NCBI RefSeq assembly: GCF_003854275.1
Contig: NZ_QTQP01000027.1
Location: 45,005-109,004 of the forward strand
From: Burkholderia sp. Bp8963
Lineage (GTDB): Bacteria; Pseudomonadota; Gammaproteobacteria; Burkholderiales; Burkholderiaceae
Direction of reading: 5' to 3'
Length of the DNA: 64,000 nt
The notes beneath the pieces are model-generated. The model did no database searches and was not told the origin of the DNA. It saw nothing but the letters and a program-made list of their open reading frames with translations. This document shows, piece by piece, positions 51,821 through 63,599 of this stretch. Positions within the stretch are counted from its first letter, which is position 1. Each line of letters begins with the position of its first letter. The position numbers and the translations under genes are program-made.

Positions 51821-52876
51821 ATGCAGACCAACCCACCGTCCCCGCAGAACGTCCATAGTCCCCCTACCCGCAACGCGATCTTCCTCGTTGCGACCATCAA
51901 CCCCGGCGTCGACCACGCGGACATGGTCCGCGCATGGTGCGGCGACATCGCCGCGCTCGTCCGCTCGGTCGGCAAGCGCGTGCCGGCCGGCAATCTGTCG
52001 TGCGTGTGCGGCTTCGGCGCCGACGCGTGGGATGCGCTGTTCGGTACGCCGCGGCCCGCGGCGCTGCACCCGTTCCGCGAATTCGGCACGGGCCAGCGCG
52101 TCGCGGTCGCGACGCCCGGCGACATCCTGCTGCACATCCGCGCCGACGCGACGGATCTGTGCTTCGAACTCGCGACCCAGCTCGTCGGCCGCCTCGGCGA
52201 CGCGGTGAAGATCGTCGACGAAGTACACGGCTTTCGCTATTTCGACCAGCGCGCGATGATCGGCTTCGTCGACGGCACCGAGAACCCGTCCGGGCGCGAA
52301 GCGGCCGACTTCACGGTGATCGGTGACGAGGATGCCGAATTCGCGGGCGGCAGCTACGTGATCGTGCAGAAATACCTGCACGACATGGCCGGCTGGAACG
52401 CGCTGTCGGTCGAGACGCAGGAACGCATCATCGGCCGCACCAAGCTGTCCGACATCGAGCTCGACGCGGCGGTCAAGCCGTCGTCGTCGCACAGCTCGCT
52501 GACGACGCTCGTCGAGAACGGCGAGGAAGTGAAAATCTTGCGCGACAACATGCCGTTCGGCCGCCCCGGCGCGGGCGAATTCGGCACCTACTTCATCGGC
52601 TACGCGCGCTCGCCCGCACCGATCGAACAGATGCTCGAGAACATGTTCGTCGGCCGTCCGCCCGGCAATTACGACCGCCTGCTCGATTACAGCCGCGCGG
52701 TGACGGGCTCGCTGTTCTTCGTGCCGTCGGCCGACCTGCTCGATGCGCTTGCGACACGCGCCGCGCCGGCCGCCAATGCCGACAATCTCGCCCCGGCGGC
52801 CTCCCCGTCGACCGAGCCGCCTGTGGACGGCTCGCTGAAAATCGGCTCGCTCAAAGGAACCCACTCGTATGAATAA
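51821..52876 (+). CDS. DyP-type heme peroxidase, encapsulin cargo
   Basis: The 351-residue B-type dye-decolorising peroxidase has the GxxDG motif (GFVDGTENP, distal Asp near 151). The proximal heme His is near 224 (SSHSSL) and the distal Arg near 241 (KILRDNMPFG); the His-Arg spacing of 17 matches E. coli YfeX. The C-terminal 15 residues, DGSLKIGSLKGTHSY, form an encapsulin cargo-loading peptide with a doubled GSLK unit after a flexible Ala/Pro linker. Its last eight bases overlap the encapsulin gene, so the two are co-translated. Confidence 0.95.
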   Translation: MQTNPPSPQNVHSPPTRNAIFLVATINPGVDHADMVRAWCGDIAALVRSVGKRVPAGNLSCVCGFGADAWDALFGTPRPAALHPFREFGTGQRVAVATPGDILLHIRADATDLCFELATQLVGRLGDAVKIVDEVHGFRYFDQRAMIGFVDGTENPSGREAADFTVIGDEDAEFAGGSYVIVQKYLHDMAGWNALSVETQERIIGRTKLSDIELDAAVKPSSSHSSLTTLVENGEEVKILRDNMPFGRPGAGEFGTYFIGYARSPAPIEQMLENMFVGRPPGNYDRLLDYSRAVTGSLFFVPSADLLDALATRAAPAANADNLAPAASPSTEPPVDGSLKIGSLKGTHSYE

Positions 52877-53681
52877 CCTGCATCGCGAACTCGCTCCGAT
52901 CTCGACCGCCGCGTGGTCGCAGATCGAAGAGGAAGTAGCCCGCACCTTCAAGCGCTCGGTTGCGGGCCGGCGCGTCGTCGACGTCGTCGGGCCGGACGGC
53001 ATCGAGCTGTCTGGCGTCGGCACGGGCCACTTGCGCGACATCGCCGCGCCGCGCGAGCACGTCGGCGCAAAGCTGCGCGAGGTCAAGGCGCTCGTCGAGT
53101 TCACCGTGCCATTCGAGCTGCGGCGCGAGGCGATCGACGCGGTCGAGCGCGGCGCGCGCGACGCCGACTGGCAGCCGGCGAAGGACGCCGCGCAGCGGCT
53201 CGCGTTCGTCGAGGACAGCGCGATCTTCGACGGCTATGCGGCCGCCGGCATCGTCGGGATTCGCGAAGCGACATCGAACCGCAAGATCGCGCTGCCCGCC
53301 GATGTGCGCGCCTATCCGGGCGCGATCGGCGAAGCACTGGAGGCACTGCGGCTCGCGGGCGTCGACGGCCCCTATTCCGTGCTGCTTGGCGCGGATGCTT
53401 ACACGGCGCTCGGCGAAGCACGCGAACAGGGCTATCCGGTCATCGACCACCTGAAGCGCATCGTCAACGGCGAGATCGTCTGGGCGCCCGCGATCAGCGG
53501 CGGCTGCGTGCTGTCGACGCGCGGCGGCGACTTCGCATTGCACCTTGGCGAAGACGTGTCGATCGGCTATCACAGTCATACCGGCGACGTCGTTCGGCTG
53601 TACCTGCGCGAAACGCTCACGTTCCTGATGCTGACGAGCGAGGCATCGGTCGCGGTGGCCGCTCAGCCGCCGGCAGCCTGA
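52869..53681 (+). CDS. Encapsulin nanocompartment shell protein (family 1)
   Basis: The 270-residue protein assembles into a virus-capsid-like shell around DyP peroxidase. It has the family 1 N-terminus (MNNLHRELAPISTAAWSQIEEE), the conserved ATSNRKIALPADVRAYPGAI shortened here as SNRKIALPADV, PYSVLLGADAYTAL and the C-terminal LRETLTFLMLTSEASV. The overlap with the peroxidase gene fixes them as one operon. Assembly size cannot be read from the sequence, though shells of this family are usually T=1. Confidence 0.95.
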   Translation: MNNLHRELAPISTAAWSQIEEEVARTFKRSVAGRRVVDVVGPDGIELSGVGTGHLRDIAAPREHVGAKLREVKALVEFTVPFELRREAIDAVERGARDADWQPAKDAAQRLAFVEDSAIFDGYAAAGIVGIREATSNRKIALPADVRAYPGAIGEALEALRLAGVDGPYSVLLGADAYTALGEAREQGYPVIDHLKRIVNGEIVWAPAISGGCVLSTRGGDFALHLGEDVSIGYHSHTGDVVRLYLRETLTFLMLTSEASVAVAAQPPAA

Positions 53682-53691
53682 CGCAACGGTC

Positions 53692-53709
53692 CGGCGCCGC
53701 GGCGCCGGC
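53692..53709. repeat. 18-base perfect palindrome after encapsulin
   Basis: CCGGCGCCG followed directly by its complement lies ten bases beyond the encapsulin stop. It is a GC-only palindrome with no T-run. It could act as a transcript-end hairpin or a protein site. Confidence 0.5.
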
Positions 53710-53941
53710 CTCCCTCACCCCGCCACGCCCTCATCCTCCACCCCGCCCCCGCGTCGCCCATAAGCGCGCGCCTGCCTGAATCCGTTCGTCTGACGACGTG
53801 ACGCAAGTCGCGCACGTCGCGCACGTCCCGCATGTCCTTCACGCGTGCATGACAAACGCATGTCCGTCTGTACTCCTCGCATTCGCGCGACACGCGCGCG
53901 CAGGGGTGCAATTCCTCGTCGCGATGGCATCGAACTGTGCC

Positions 53942-53970
53942 TTGGACAGCGCCTGTCGATCCGCTATTTT
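53942..53970 (+). promoter_or_regulatory. Possible sigma-70 promoter of the ClpG-like gene
   Basis: TTGGAC (53942-53947) and TATTTT (53965-53970) are separated by 17 bases, about 90 bases before the gene start. The rest of the 378-base gap after encapsulin holds only short imperfect 9-base repeats (53808-53843). No heat-shock (sigma-32) motif was recognised. Confidence 0.45.
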
Positions 53971-54059
53971 TGGATGCAGTCAACGTGATGCGAAGGGCGC
54001 CTCGAAGCATCAGCGCTCCCGTCGGACATCGACCTCTTTACTGACAGGAGTCATCCACA

Positions 54060-56930
<2,871 letters not shown>

Positions 56931-57076
56931 CGCGACCGTCCGCAACCCGGACGGCCGCGCATACCGCGCGCCACCGGCGCCGCCCTGCTCGCGCGGGACG
57001 GCGCCGCATGCAGCCGCGACGCGGCATAACCCGAGCCCGGATCCGGCGTGTCCGGCACGGCTCACGGAGCATTAAC

Positions 57077-59356
57077 ATGACAAATCGACGCGAAGTGCCA
57101 GGTATCAGGAAGTACGACGGGCCCGCCGGCGGTTGGGGCGCGCTTCGCGCCACGGCCGATGCCGTCAGGACCCAGATGGACACCTTCGAGGCGCCCGTCA
57201 TCCTGATGCGAACGAACCAGCCCGACGGTTTCGACTGTCCCGGCTGCGCATGGCCCGACAAGGAGCACAAGTCCACGTTCCAGTTCTGCGAAAACGGCGC
57301 GAAGGCCGTCACGTGGGAAGCGACGACCAAGCGCGTGCCGCCCGAGTTCTTCGCGGCGAACACGGTGTCGTCGCTGTTGCGCATGTCGGACTACGAACTG
57401 GAGAACATGGGCCGGCTCACGCACCCGCTCGTCTACGATCGCGCGACCGACACGTTCCGCGCGGTCGAATGGGACGACGCATTCGCGCGCATCGGCGAGG
57501 TGCTGCGCAGCCTTTCACCGGAGCAGGTCGAGTTCTATACGTCAGGGCGCGCGTCGAACGAGGCCGCGTACCTGTACCAGCTGTTCGCGCGCGAATACGG
57601 CACCAACAACTTCCCCGACTGCTCGAACATGTGCCACGAGCCGACCAGCGTCGGGCTGCCGCAATCGATCGGGATCGGCAAGGGCACGGTGTCGCTGGAG
57701 GACTTCGACAAGTGCGAGCTGATCATCGCGATCGGCCACAATCCCGGCACCAACCACCCGCGGATGATGGGCACGCTGCACGAGTGCTCGCGGCGCAACG
57801 TGCCGATCATCGTGTTCAATCCGCTGCGCGAACGCGCGCTCGAACGCTTCGCGGACCCGCAGGACATGATCGAGATGGCGTCGTTCGGCTCGACCCGGAT
57901 CGCGTCGACGTACTTCCAGGTCGACGCGGGCGGCGACGCGGCCGCGCTCAAGGGGATCATGAAGGCGCTGCTCGCGCTGGATGCCGAACAGGGCAACGTG
58001 CTGGATCGCGCGTTCATTGCGGCGCACACCGAAGGCTTCGACGCGTTCGCGGCGGACCTGGAAGCGACGCCGTGGGACGACATCGAGCGGGCCAGCGGCC
58101 TCAGCCAGGCGCAGCTCGAACAGGTCGCGCTCGCGTATGCGAAATCGAACGCGACCATCATCACGTACGGGATGGGCGTCACCCAGCACAACAAGGGCAC
58201 GGCCAACGTGCGCCTGATCGCCGACCTGCTGCTGATGCGCGGCAATTTCGGCAAGCCCGGCGCGGGCATCTGCCCGCTGCGCGGCCACTCGAACGTGCAG
58301 GGCAACCGCACCGTCGGCATCACCGAAAAGCCGTCCGCGGATTTCCTGAAGAAGCTCGAGGACGTGTTCGGCTTCACCCCGCCGCAACACCACGGGCACG
58401 ACGCGGTCCAGACGATGCAGGCGATGATCGACGGCACCGCCAAGGCGCTGCTGTGCCTCGGCGGCAATTTCGCGGTGGCGCTGCCCGATCCCGAGCAGTC
58501 GTTCCCCGCGATGGGCAAGCTCGACCTGAGCGTGCATCTCGGCACCAAGCTCAACCGCTCGCACCTGCTGGTCGCAAAGGAGACCTACATTCTCCCGGTG
58601 CTCGGCCGCACCGAGCTCGACGTGCAGGCGGGCGGCCCGCAATCGGTGACGGTCGAGGATTCGATGTCGATGGTCCACGCGTCGGCCGGCAAGCTGAAGC
58701 CCGCGTCCGAGTTCCTGCGCTCGGAGCCGGCGATCGTCGCGGGAATCGCGCACGCGACGCTGCCGAACAGCAAGGTGCAGTGGCTCGACGCGATTGCCGA
58801 CTACGACCGCATCCGCGACATGATCGACCGGACGATTCCGGGCTTCGAGGCGTTCAACGAACGCATCCGCACGCCGGGCGGCTTCCGCCTGCCGCTGCCG
58901 CCGACCGAGCGCGTATGGCCGACGCCGACCGGCAAGGCGATGTTCTCGGTGTACACGGGCGTGAAGGAAGACGCGGACGTGCTCGGCGCCGAGCAGGTGC
59001 TGCGGCTGATCACGCTGCGCAGCCACGACCAGTACAACACGACGATCTACGGGCTGGATGACCGCTATCGCGGCGTGTTCGGGCGTCGCGACGTGCTGTT
59101 CATGAACCCGGCGGACTTCGCGAAGTACGGGCTCGAGCACGGCGACCTGGTCGACATCGAGACGGTCACGCCGTCGGGCCGCACGCGGCGCCTCGAGAAG
59201 ATCACCGCGATCGAGTACGACATCGCGCCGGGGTCGGTCGGCGCGTACTATCCGGAAGCGAACGTGCTGGTGCCTCTCGACTACATCGACAAGGAAAGCG
59301 GCACGCCGTCGTACAAGTCGGTGCCGGTTCGGGTGACGCGCTCGGCTATCGTCTGA
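57077..59356 (+). CDS. ydeP: FdhF/YdeP-type molybdopterin oxidoreductase
   Basis: The 759-residue protein has the same length as E. coli YdeP and the same N-terminus style (GGWGALRATADAVRTQ). A CPGCAWPD motif is followed by molybdopterin-guanine-dinucleotide binding segments (YGMGVTQHNKGTANVRLIADLL shortened; GICPLRGHSNVQGNRTVGI) and a C-terminal molydopterin-dinucleotide domain. Only two N-terminal cysteines are evident, too few for a 4Fe-4S cluster. YdeP is linked to acid resistance in E. coli. GGAG is positioned about nine bases before the ATG. Symbol is by resemblance. Confidence 0.88.
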   Translation: MTNRREVPGIRKYDGPAGGWGALRATADAVRTQMDTFEAPVILMRTNQPDGFDCPGCAWPDKEHKSTFQFCENGAKAVTWEATTKRVPPEFFAANTVSSLLRMSDYELENMGRLTHPLVYDRATDTFRAVEWDDAFARIGEVLRSLSPEQVEFYTSGRASNEAAYLYQLFAREYGTNNFPDCSNMCHEPTSVGLPQSIGIGKGTVSLEDFDKCELIIAIGHNPGTNHPRMMGTLHECSRRNVPIIVFNPLRERALERFADPQDMIEMASFGSTRIASTYFQVDAGGDAAALKGIMKALLALDAEQGNVLDRAFIAAHTEGFDAFAADLEATPWDDIERASGLSQAQLEQVALAYAKSNATIITYGMGVTQHNKGTANVRLIADLLLMRGNFGKPGAGICPLRGHSNVQGNRTVGITEKPSADFLKKLEDVFGFTPPQHHGHDAVQTMQAMIDGTAKALLCLGGNFAVALPDPEQSFPAMGKLDLSVHLGTKLNRSHLLVAKETYILPVLGRTELDVQAGGPQSVTVEDSMSMVHASAGKLKPASEFLRSEPAIVAGIAHATLPNSKVQWLDAIADYDRIRDMIDRTIPGFEAFNERIRTPGGFRLPLPPTERVWPTPTGKAMFSVYTGVKEDADVLGAEQVLRLITLRSHDQYNTTIYGLDDRYRGVFGRRDVLFMNPADFAKYGLEHGDLVDIETVTPSGRTRRLEKITAIEYDIAPGSVGAYYPEANVLVPLDYIDKESGTPSYKSVPVRVTRSAIV

Positions 59357-59364
59357 CGGTGGGT

Positions 59365-59394
59365 GGCTCGCGGCAGTCGTTCATGCCGCGAGCC
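59365..59394. terminator. Hairpin between convergent ydeP-like and GST genes
   Basis: A perfect 11-bp stem (59365-59375 with 59384-59394) and an eight-base loop stand nine bases after the oxidoreductase stop. No T-run follows on either strand, so termination activity is a guess from position. Confidence 0.45.
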
Positions 59395-59445
59395 GCCGAT
59401 AGCAAAATGCCCGGGCCGCGGTCAGTATGGCCCAGCGCATACGGG

Positions 59446-60183
59446 CTAGACGGGTGAGCGATCTGCAAGAGCCAGCAGCGCTTCACCCTTGGCGATAGCC
59501 CTTTGAAAGGCATCTCGCTGCGTAACCCTGCCGACATACTCCAGGAAGGCGTCACGCTTAGGCAGCGTCTCGAGCCCCAGACCCCAGCCGATATGCGAAC
59601 CGACGTAGACGTCAGCAGCAGTGAATCGCTCTCCGGCAATGAAAGTGCTTGAACGCACCGCGCGTTCGAGTTGATCCACCGTGCGCTCATAGCTGCCGTG
59701 GCCGAAAAAGAACTCCTGCTCCGCAGCCGGCACGAACCCGGCTCGATGGTTGGTGATAGCCTGCTCGACCGGCCCCGCCGCGAAAAACATCCACCGGTAA
59801 TAATCAGCCCGCTCCTCCGCCGTGGGCGCCAGCCCCGCATCCGGGAAGGTTTCGGCCAGGTACGCGCAGATTGCCGCACTCTCGGATATCACCCGGCCGT
59901 CATGCACAATCGCCGGCACCTTGCCCATCGGGTTCACTTCCGTGAAAAAGCGACTGCGCTCGTCGAGAATGCCGTACGAACGCGCGAGCGCTGCGCCGCC
60001 CCATCGATCCGCCTCGCTGGAGCGTTCGTAATCGAGCACAACCGTTTCGTACTCGCACCCTACCTCTTCGAGCATCCAGTGCACAATGCGGCCGCGGGAG
60101 TTGGGGTTGGTATAAAACGTCAGTGGCAATGTCCCGCTCTTCCGAACCAGATCTTCTGCTTCGTTACTCTTTCTCGCCTGCAT
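59446..60183 (-). CDS. Glutathione S-transferase family protein
   Basis: The 245-residue protein has a thioredoxin-fold N-terminal domain (LTFYTNPNSRGRIVHWMLEEVGCEYETVVLDY, then NPMGKVPAIVHDGRVISESAAICAYLAE) and a helical C-terminal domain. The ATG at 60181-60183 gives 22 residues before the first beta strand, longer than usual; a downstream start is possible. G+C content drops toward its start. It is divergent from an AraC-type regulator that may control it. Confidence 0.88.
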   Translation of the reverse strand: MQARKSNEAEDLVRKSGTLPLTFYTNPNSRGRIVHWMLEEVGCEYETVVLDYERSSEADRWGGAALARSYGILDERSRFFTEVNPMGKVPAIVHDGRVISESAAICAYLAETFPDAGLAPTAEERADYYRWMFFAAGPVEQAITNHRAGFVPAAEQEFFFGHGSYERTVDQLERAVRSSTFIAGERFTAADVYVGSHIGWGLGLETLPKRDAFLEYVGRVTQRDAFQRAIAKGEALLALADRSPV

Positions 60184-60490
60184 GGTTACGCTCCTCCGGA
60201 CATTCCGCCCGCTACATGGATGACGAGAGAAAGATAAAACAATGGTCGCATGGTCGCATCGACTTGACACGCCAGATAACTTGCGGAGTACGCCAATCGC
60301 GAATACAGTGCGATCCATTGCGCGATTGCAGGCGAAGGTTGCTCTCAAATCCTTCCTGAGCGGACGGCCTCCTCTATCCTGCACAGGCGCAGCGAAGGAT
60401 TCCTTCGCGTTCGCCAGGAATCTTCGATGTGGGTGGGGACCAGGCAGTCGAAGCCCTTGATTGCACATGGCGCCATCGAATGGAAACTCA
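60184..60490. other. Intergenic region between divergent GST and AraC genes
   Basis: This 307-base region has lower G+C than the core genes on either side and should hold the promoters of both divergent genes. No specific operator was recognised. Confidence 0.5.
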
Positions 60491-61525
60491 ATGAAAGATG
60501 TTCGTGGGGACCGCTGCAAAGTGCCAGAATCCTTCTGGCGAGCCGTCGAGCTGCAAGGATTGCGTTCTGAGGCGGTCCTGAGGGCGGCCGATCTTCCTGT
60601 CGTGCTCCGCCACGATGCAGCGGCAAGCATCAGCACCACCCAGCTTTTCGCAATCTGGCGTGCCATCGAATCACTGTCAGGTGATGCAAGCTTCGGCATC
60701 AAGATGGTCCGTGACACCAGCACCGCAACGCATAAGCTTGCGTTCCTCGCCGCGACCTATGCCGAAAATTATCGTGATGGTCTGGCGAGGGTGATACGAT
60801 TCAAGCGGCTTTGCAGCCCCGATAAGCTCCATTGCGACGAGAAGAACGGCCGGGTCTCAATCACGATCGAATGGCCGCCGGGCTCTGAGCCGGAGCCTGA
60901 TCTTTCAGTCGATGCCAGCTTTGCAATGCTGATTGAGTTGGGGCGGCGCGGAACGGGTCAAAATCTAAGCCCAGTCGCGGTTGAGTTCAAGCGGGCTCGC
61001 CCCGTTACGGACTTCCACGGCGCCTACTTCAACTGCCCGATCCGCTTCGGCGCGGCACAAAACCGGTTCGTTCTGGCTTCCGCCGATCTTGACCGCCCGT
61101 TTATCAATCACAACCCGGAGCTCTTGCATATGCTTGCACCCGCGCTGGCGCAAGCGATGGGTGAACTGGAAGCGGAAAGCACCTTGGTTGAGCAAATCAA
61201 AACGGTGCTCAAGCGGGTTATGCCGAGTGGCCGTCCCGAGATCGCCAGTGTCGGGCGAGAGCTCGGCATGAGCGAACGCACTTTACAGCGTCGGATCACA
61301 GCGGAAGGCACGACGTTCCGTGCGCTCCTCGGCGATGCTCGTCAGGAGCTTGGCATGCAACTGCTGTCGGACCCTGCTTTAGCTATCCAGGAAGTGGCTT
61401 GGCTCTTAGGGTACCAGGATACAAACTCGTTCTACCGTGCCTTCCGGGAATGGGCGGATACCACGCCAGGGAGATGGCGTCAATTGAAACGACGATCAGC
61501 AAATAGCGGAAAGCACCTCGGTTGA
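60491..61525 (+). CDS. AraC-family transcriptional regulator
   Basis: The 344-residue protein has the N-terminal ligand-binding domain of the arabinose-binding-2 type. A C-terminal double helix-turn-helix follows (SVGRELGMSERTLQRRITAEGTTFRALL and AIQEVAWLLGYQDTNSFYRAFREWADTTPGRWR, each shortened in conception to its core). I use the ATG at 60491; ATGs at 60461 and 60467 are in frame. G+C and codon use differ from core neighbours. A 29-base near-copy of its own sequence overlaps the stop codon, so the last residues may be altered. Confidence 0.85.
   Translation: MKDVRGDRCKVPESFWRAVELQGLRSEAVLRAADLPVVLRHDAAASISTTQLFAIWRAIESLSGDASFGIKMVRDTSTATHKLAFLAATYAENYRDGLARVIRFKRLCSPDKLHCDEKNGRVSITIEWPPGSEPEPDLSVDASFAMLIELGRRGTGQNLSPVAVEFKRARPVTDFHGAYFNCPIRFGAAQNRFVLASADLDRPFINHNPELLHMLAPALAQAMGELEAESTLVEQIKTVLKRVMPSGRPEIASVGRELGMSERTLQRRITAEGTTFRALLGDARQELGMQLLSDPALAIQEVAWLLGYQDTNSFYRAFREWADTTPGRWRQLKRRSANSGKHLG
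61171..61199 (+). repeat. 29-bp direct repeat, first copy
   Basis: This segment inside the AraC-family gene (encoding EAESTLVEQI) recurs with one mismatch at 61505-61533. The two copies are 334 bases apart. Confidence 0.85.
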
Positions 61526-61533
61526 GCAAATCA
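61505..61533 (+). repeat. 29-bp direct repeat, second copy
   Basis: This copy spans the AraC-family stop codon but is read in a different frame from the first copy, so the similarity is at the DNA level and cannot reflect a shared protein motif. Confidence 0.85.
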
Positions 61534-61599
61534 TAAGCGATGGCTCTGGCTACCTCGTGCTGCACTGAGCAGATGACTTTCGAACGCAGGTAATTTGGA

Positions 61600-61983
61600 A
61601 TGACGACTACATTCGACGAGGCGACAACGGCGGCGATCGCCGCGTTTGCCCAATTGGATTTCTACACGGCTGTGCAAGCGATGCGCGCCGAGGCCGATTA
61701 CGACCGCGAACGAGATCAGTGGATCTCGCGCTATATCGACGAGCACGGCGACGGCGCGGACGATGCAACATACGATGCGTTGCACGCGCAGGCCCAGGCA
61801 ACCCCGGAATACGCGCAGTTCGTCGATGCGGTTCGCCGGGAAATCCTGGAGTACTTCGGCGTGACCGACGATCAACTGGACTGGATGGTCCTGCTGCGCA
61901 ATGACGACAGCGATGAGCTTTGGGCGGAAGTCAACCGGCGGCGGAGCGCGCTGGGAACCGGTGAAGTGCGCGGAGATCTCTGA
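61600..61983 (+). CDS. Hypothetical acidic protein
   Basis: The 127-residue frame encodes a soluble, acidic, helix-rich protein (FDEATTAAIAAFAQLDFYTAVQAMRAEADYD...). Many Asp and Glu residues and a dense cluster (LLRNDDSDELWAEVNRR) lie near the end. G+C is closer to the chromosome average than in the AraC gene. I do not recognise a family. An AGG is the only ribosome-binding trace before the ATG. Confidence 0.6.
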   Translation: MTTTFDEATTAAIAAFAQLDFYTAVQAMRAEADYDRERDQWISRYIDEHGDGADDATYDALHAQAQATPEYAQFVDAVRREILEYFGVTDDQLDWMVLLRNDDSDELWAEVNRRRSALGTGEVRGDL

Positions 61984-62038
61984 CCGTTGCTTGCCATTGG
62001 GGTCTCAAGTCGTGCCGGGTGCGGGGATCTGGGCGCCC

Positions 62039-62461
62039 TTACTGCCATTCACCCGGATGACAGATCACCCAACCCGGATGGTAGCTATCCATGTCCGTAT
62101 GACCCCAGCACCAGCCGTGCTGGTGAATGGTCTTCATCAGTTGTTCGCGTTGTGCGCAGGCGCTTCCCGGAGCATATTGCCCGTCAGGCAATAGTCCCGG
62201 TGCCGGGCCGTTCCGGCATTTGTCATCGACCGCTTCTTCCTGATGCATCAGTGCCTGGACGGCGGGTGGAATGGTGCGCGCCAACGTGGCCTTGTAGTCG
62301 ATGCAGGCTGGCGCCTTGGGATCGTTGGACTTGCGGGCACATTTGGACTGGAGTTTGTCGATGTTTCTCGATACTTCTGGCGGGTACGTCTCGGCGTGCG
62401 CTGTAGCAATACATCCAGCCAGCAACAGGCAGGCGGCGGCAAGTGATCTGATCAAAATCAT
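62039..62461 (-). CDS. Hypothetical exported protein, possible lipoprotein
   Basis: The 140-residue precursor has a signal sequence (MILIRSLAAACLLLAGCIATAHA) that can be read as a lipoprotein signal (LAGC, Cys17) or as a signal-peptidase I site after AHA. The mature part has six further cysteines (KCARK, ACID, KCRNG, ACAQ, WCWGH, ICHPG), suggesting disulfides in the periplasm. No family recognised. It is convergent with the hypothetical gene at 61600. Confidence 0.65.
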   Translation of the reverse strand: MILIRSLAAACLLLAGCIATAHAETYPPEVSRNIDKLQSKCARKSNDPKAPACIDYKATLARTIPPAVQALMHQEEAVDDKCRNGPAPGLLPDGQYAPGSACAQREQLMKTIHQHGWCWGHTDMDSYHPGWVICHPGEWQ

Positions 62462-62549
62462 TTCGCGTAGGGCACGATGCGTTCGGTAGCTCAGGAACGG
62501 GCGAATTATGGCATGCGCGCGTTTTCAACGGCCCGGCCAGCGCCGCGCG

Positions 62550-63470
62550 TCAGGTCAACTGGTAGGTGTCGCTCGGCGCGACTTCCTTCGGAATCTCGTT
62601 GCCGCACAGTTCGAGCACCGAGCGCTCGATCGTCCGCGTGATCGCGTCGAGCGCCAGCGCATTCGGCGCGAGGCCGAACGGTTCGGCGACTTCGTTGGCG
62701 ATCGCCTCGAGCGCGATCAGCGTATACGAGATGAACACGCAGATCAGCGGCGTGAAGAATTCCGTCGAATCGACGAGACCGAACGGCAACATCACGCAGT
62801 ACGCATAGACGGTGCGATGCAGCAGCACGCTGTACGCGAACGGAATCGGCGTCGACGCGATCCGTTCGCAGCCGCCGACCGCGTTGCCGAGATGATTGAG
62901 CTGCGCGTCGAACATCCAGCGCGTCGTGCCTGCGTCCGGCGCGCGCGCCAGCAGCCGCGTCAGGTTGCCGCGAATCTCGTCGAGCAGCGCGACCGGCTTG
63001 TAGCTTTTGCGGGCGAGCGCGTCGGTGCGCTCCCGCCCGAGGATGCGCGTCAGGTCTTCGGCCGGATCGGTGTGGCGCAACTGATGCTTCAATGCGTAGA
63101 CGAACGCGATCAGCAGGTCGGTCGTCTGGTTGCGCATGGCATCGTCGACGTGCTCGGGCAGATAGTGCCGCATCTGCGACGTCAACGCGCGTGACGCGAT
63201 CAGCACGTCGCCCCACAGGTGCCGCGCCTCCTTGAAGCGTTCGAAGCTCGCGTTGTTGCGAAACGCGAGGAAGATCGCGAGCGCGAGCCCGAACAGCGTG
63301 AACGGCGCGGTGTTGAGCGGAATCTTCTCCCCGAAGATCCGGCCGTTCGTGAAGACGGCGGTCGTGCTGACGATCGCCATGAAAACCAGCTGCGGAATGA
63401 TCGATTGCAATACCGAGCCGTTCCATACGAACAGCATCTGCAACCAGTTTTGTTTCGGTCTGACGATCAT
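62550..63470 (-). CDS. Bestrophin-family channel protein
   Basis: The 306-residue membrane protein has the bestrophin (UPF0187/YneE) features: four hydrophobic segments, LALAIFLAFRNNASFERFKEARHLWGDV and TPIPFAYSVLLHRTVYAYCVMLPFGL. Bacterial members form pentameric ion channels. The ATG at 63468-63470 (MIVRPKQNWLQMLF) gives the family N-terminus. It lies downstream of the cytochrome bd gene but behind its terminator. Confidence 0.88.
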   Translation of the reverse strand: MIVRPKQNWLQMLFVWNGSVLQSIIPQLVFMAIVSTTAVFTNGRIFGEKIPLNTAPFTLFGLALAIFLAFRNNASFERFKEARHLWGDVLIASRALTSQMRHYLPEHVDDAMRNQTTDLLIAFVYALKHQLRHTDPAEDLTRILGRERTDALARKSYKPVALLDEIRGNLTRLLARAPDAGTTRWMFDAQLNHLGNAVGGCERIASTPIPFAYSVLLHRTVYAYCVMLPFGLVDSTEFFTPLICVFISYTLIALEAIANEVAEPFGLAPNALALDAITRTIERSVLELCGNEIPKEVAPSDTYQLT

Positions 63471-63504
63471 GATGTGTCTCTGCGGGCCGCGTTGCCCCTG
63501 CATA

Positions 63505-63533
63505 ACGAAACCGGCCCCGCAGGGCGGGGCCGG
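63505..63533 (-). terminator. Intrinsic terminator after the cytochrome bd gene
   Basis: A perfect 10-bp GC stem (63511-63520 with 63524-63533) and three-base loop lie 66 bases after the stop. On the minus strand the sequence TTTCGTTAT follows, giving a partial T-run. Confidence 0.7.
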
Positions 63534-63599
63534 ATTGATGGCGTCGCGGAACCCGCCGCTTCTGCGCAGGTCCCGCCACGATGCCTGCGCCCGCCGGCG

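Noticed and set aside
53803..53843. Iteron-like 9-base repeats after encapsulin
   Set aside because: The copies are imperfect and few, there is no replication gene nearby, and GC-rich slippage explains them.
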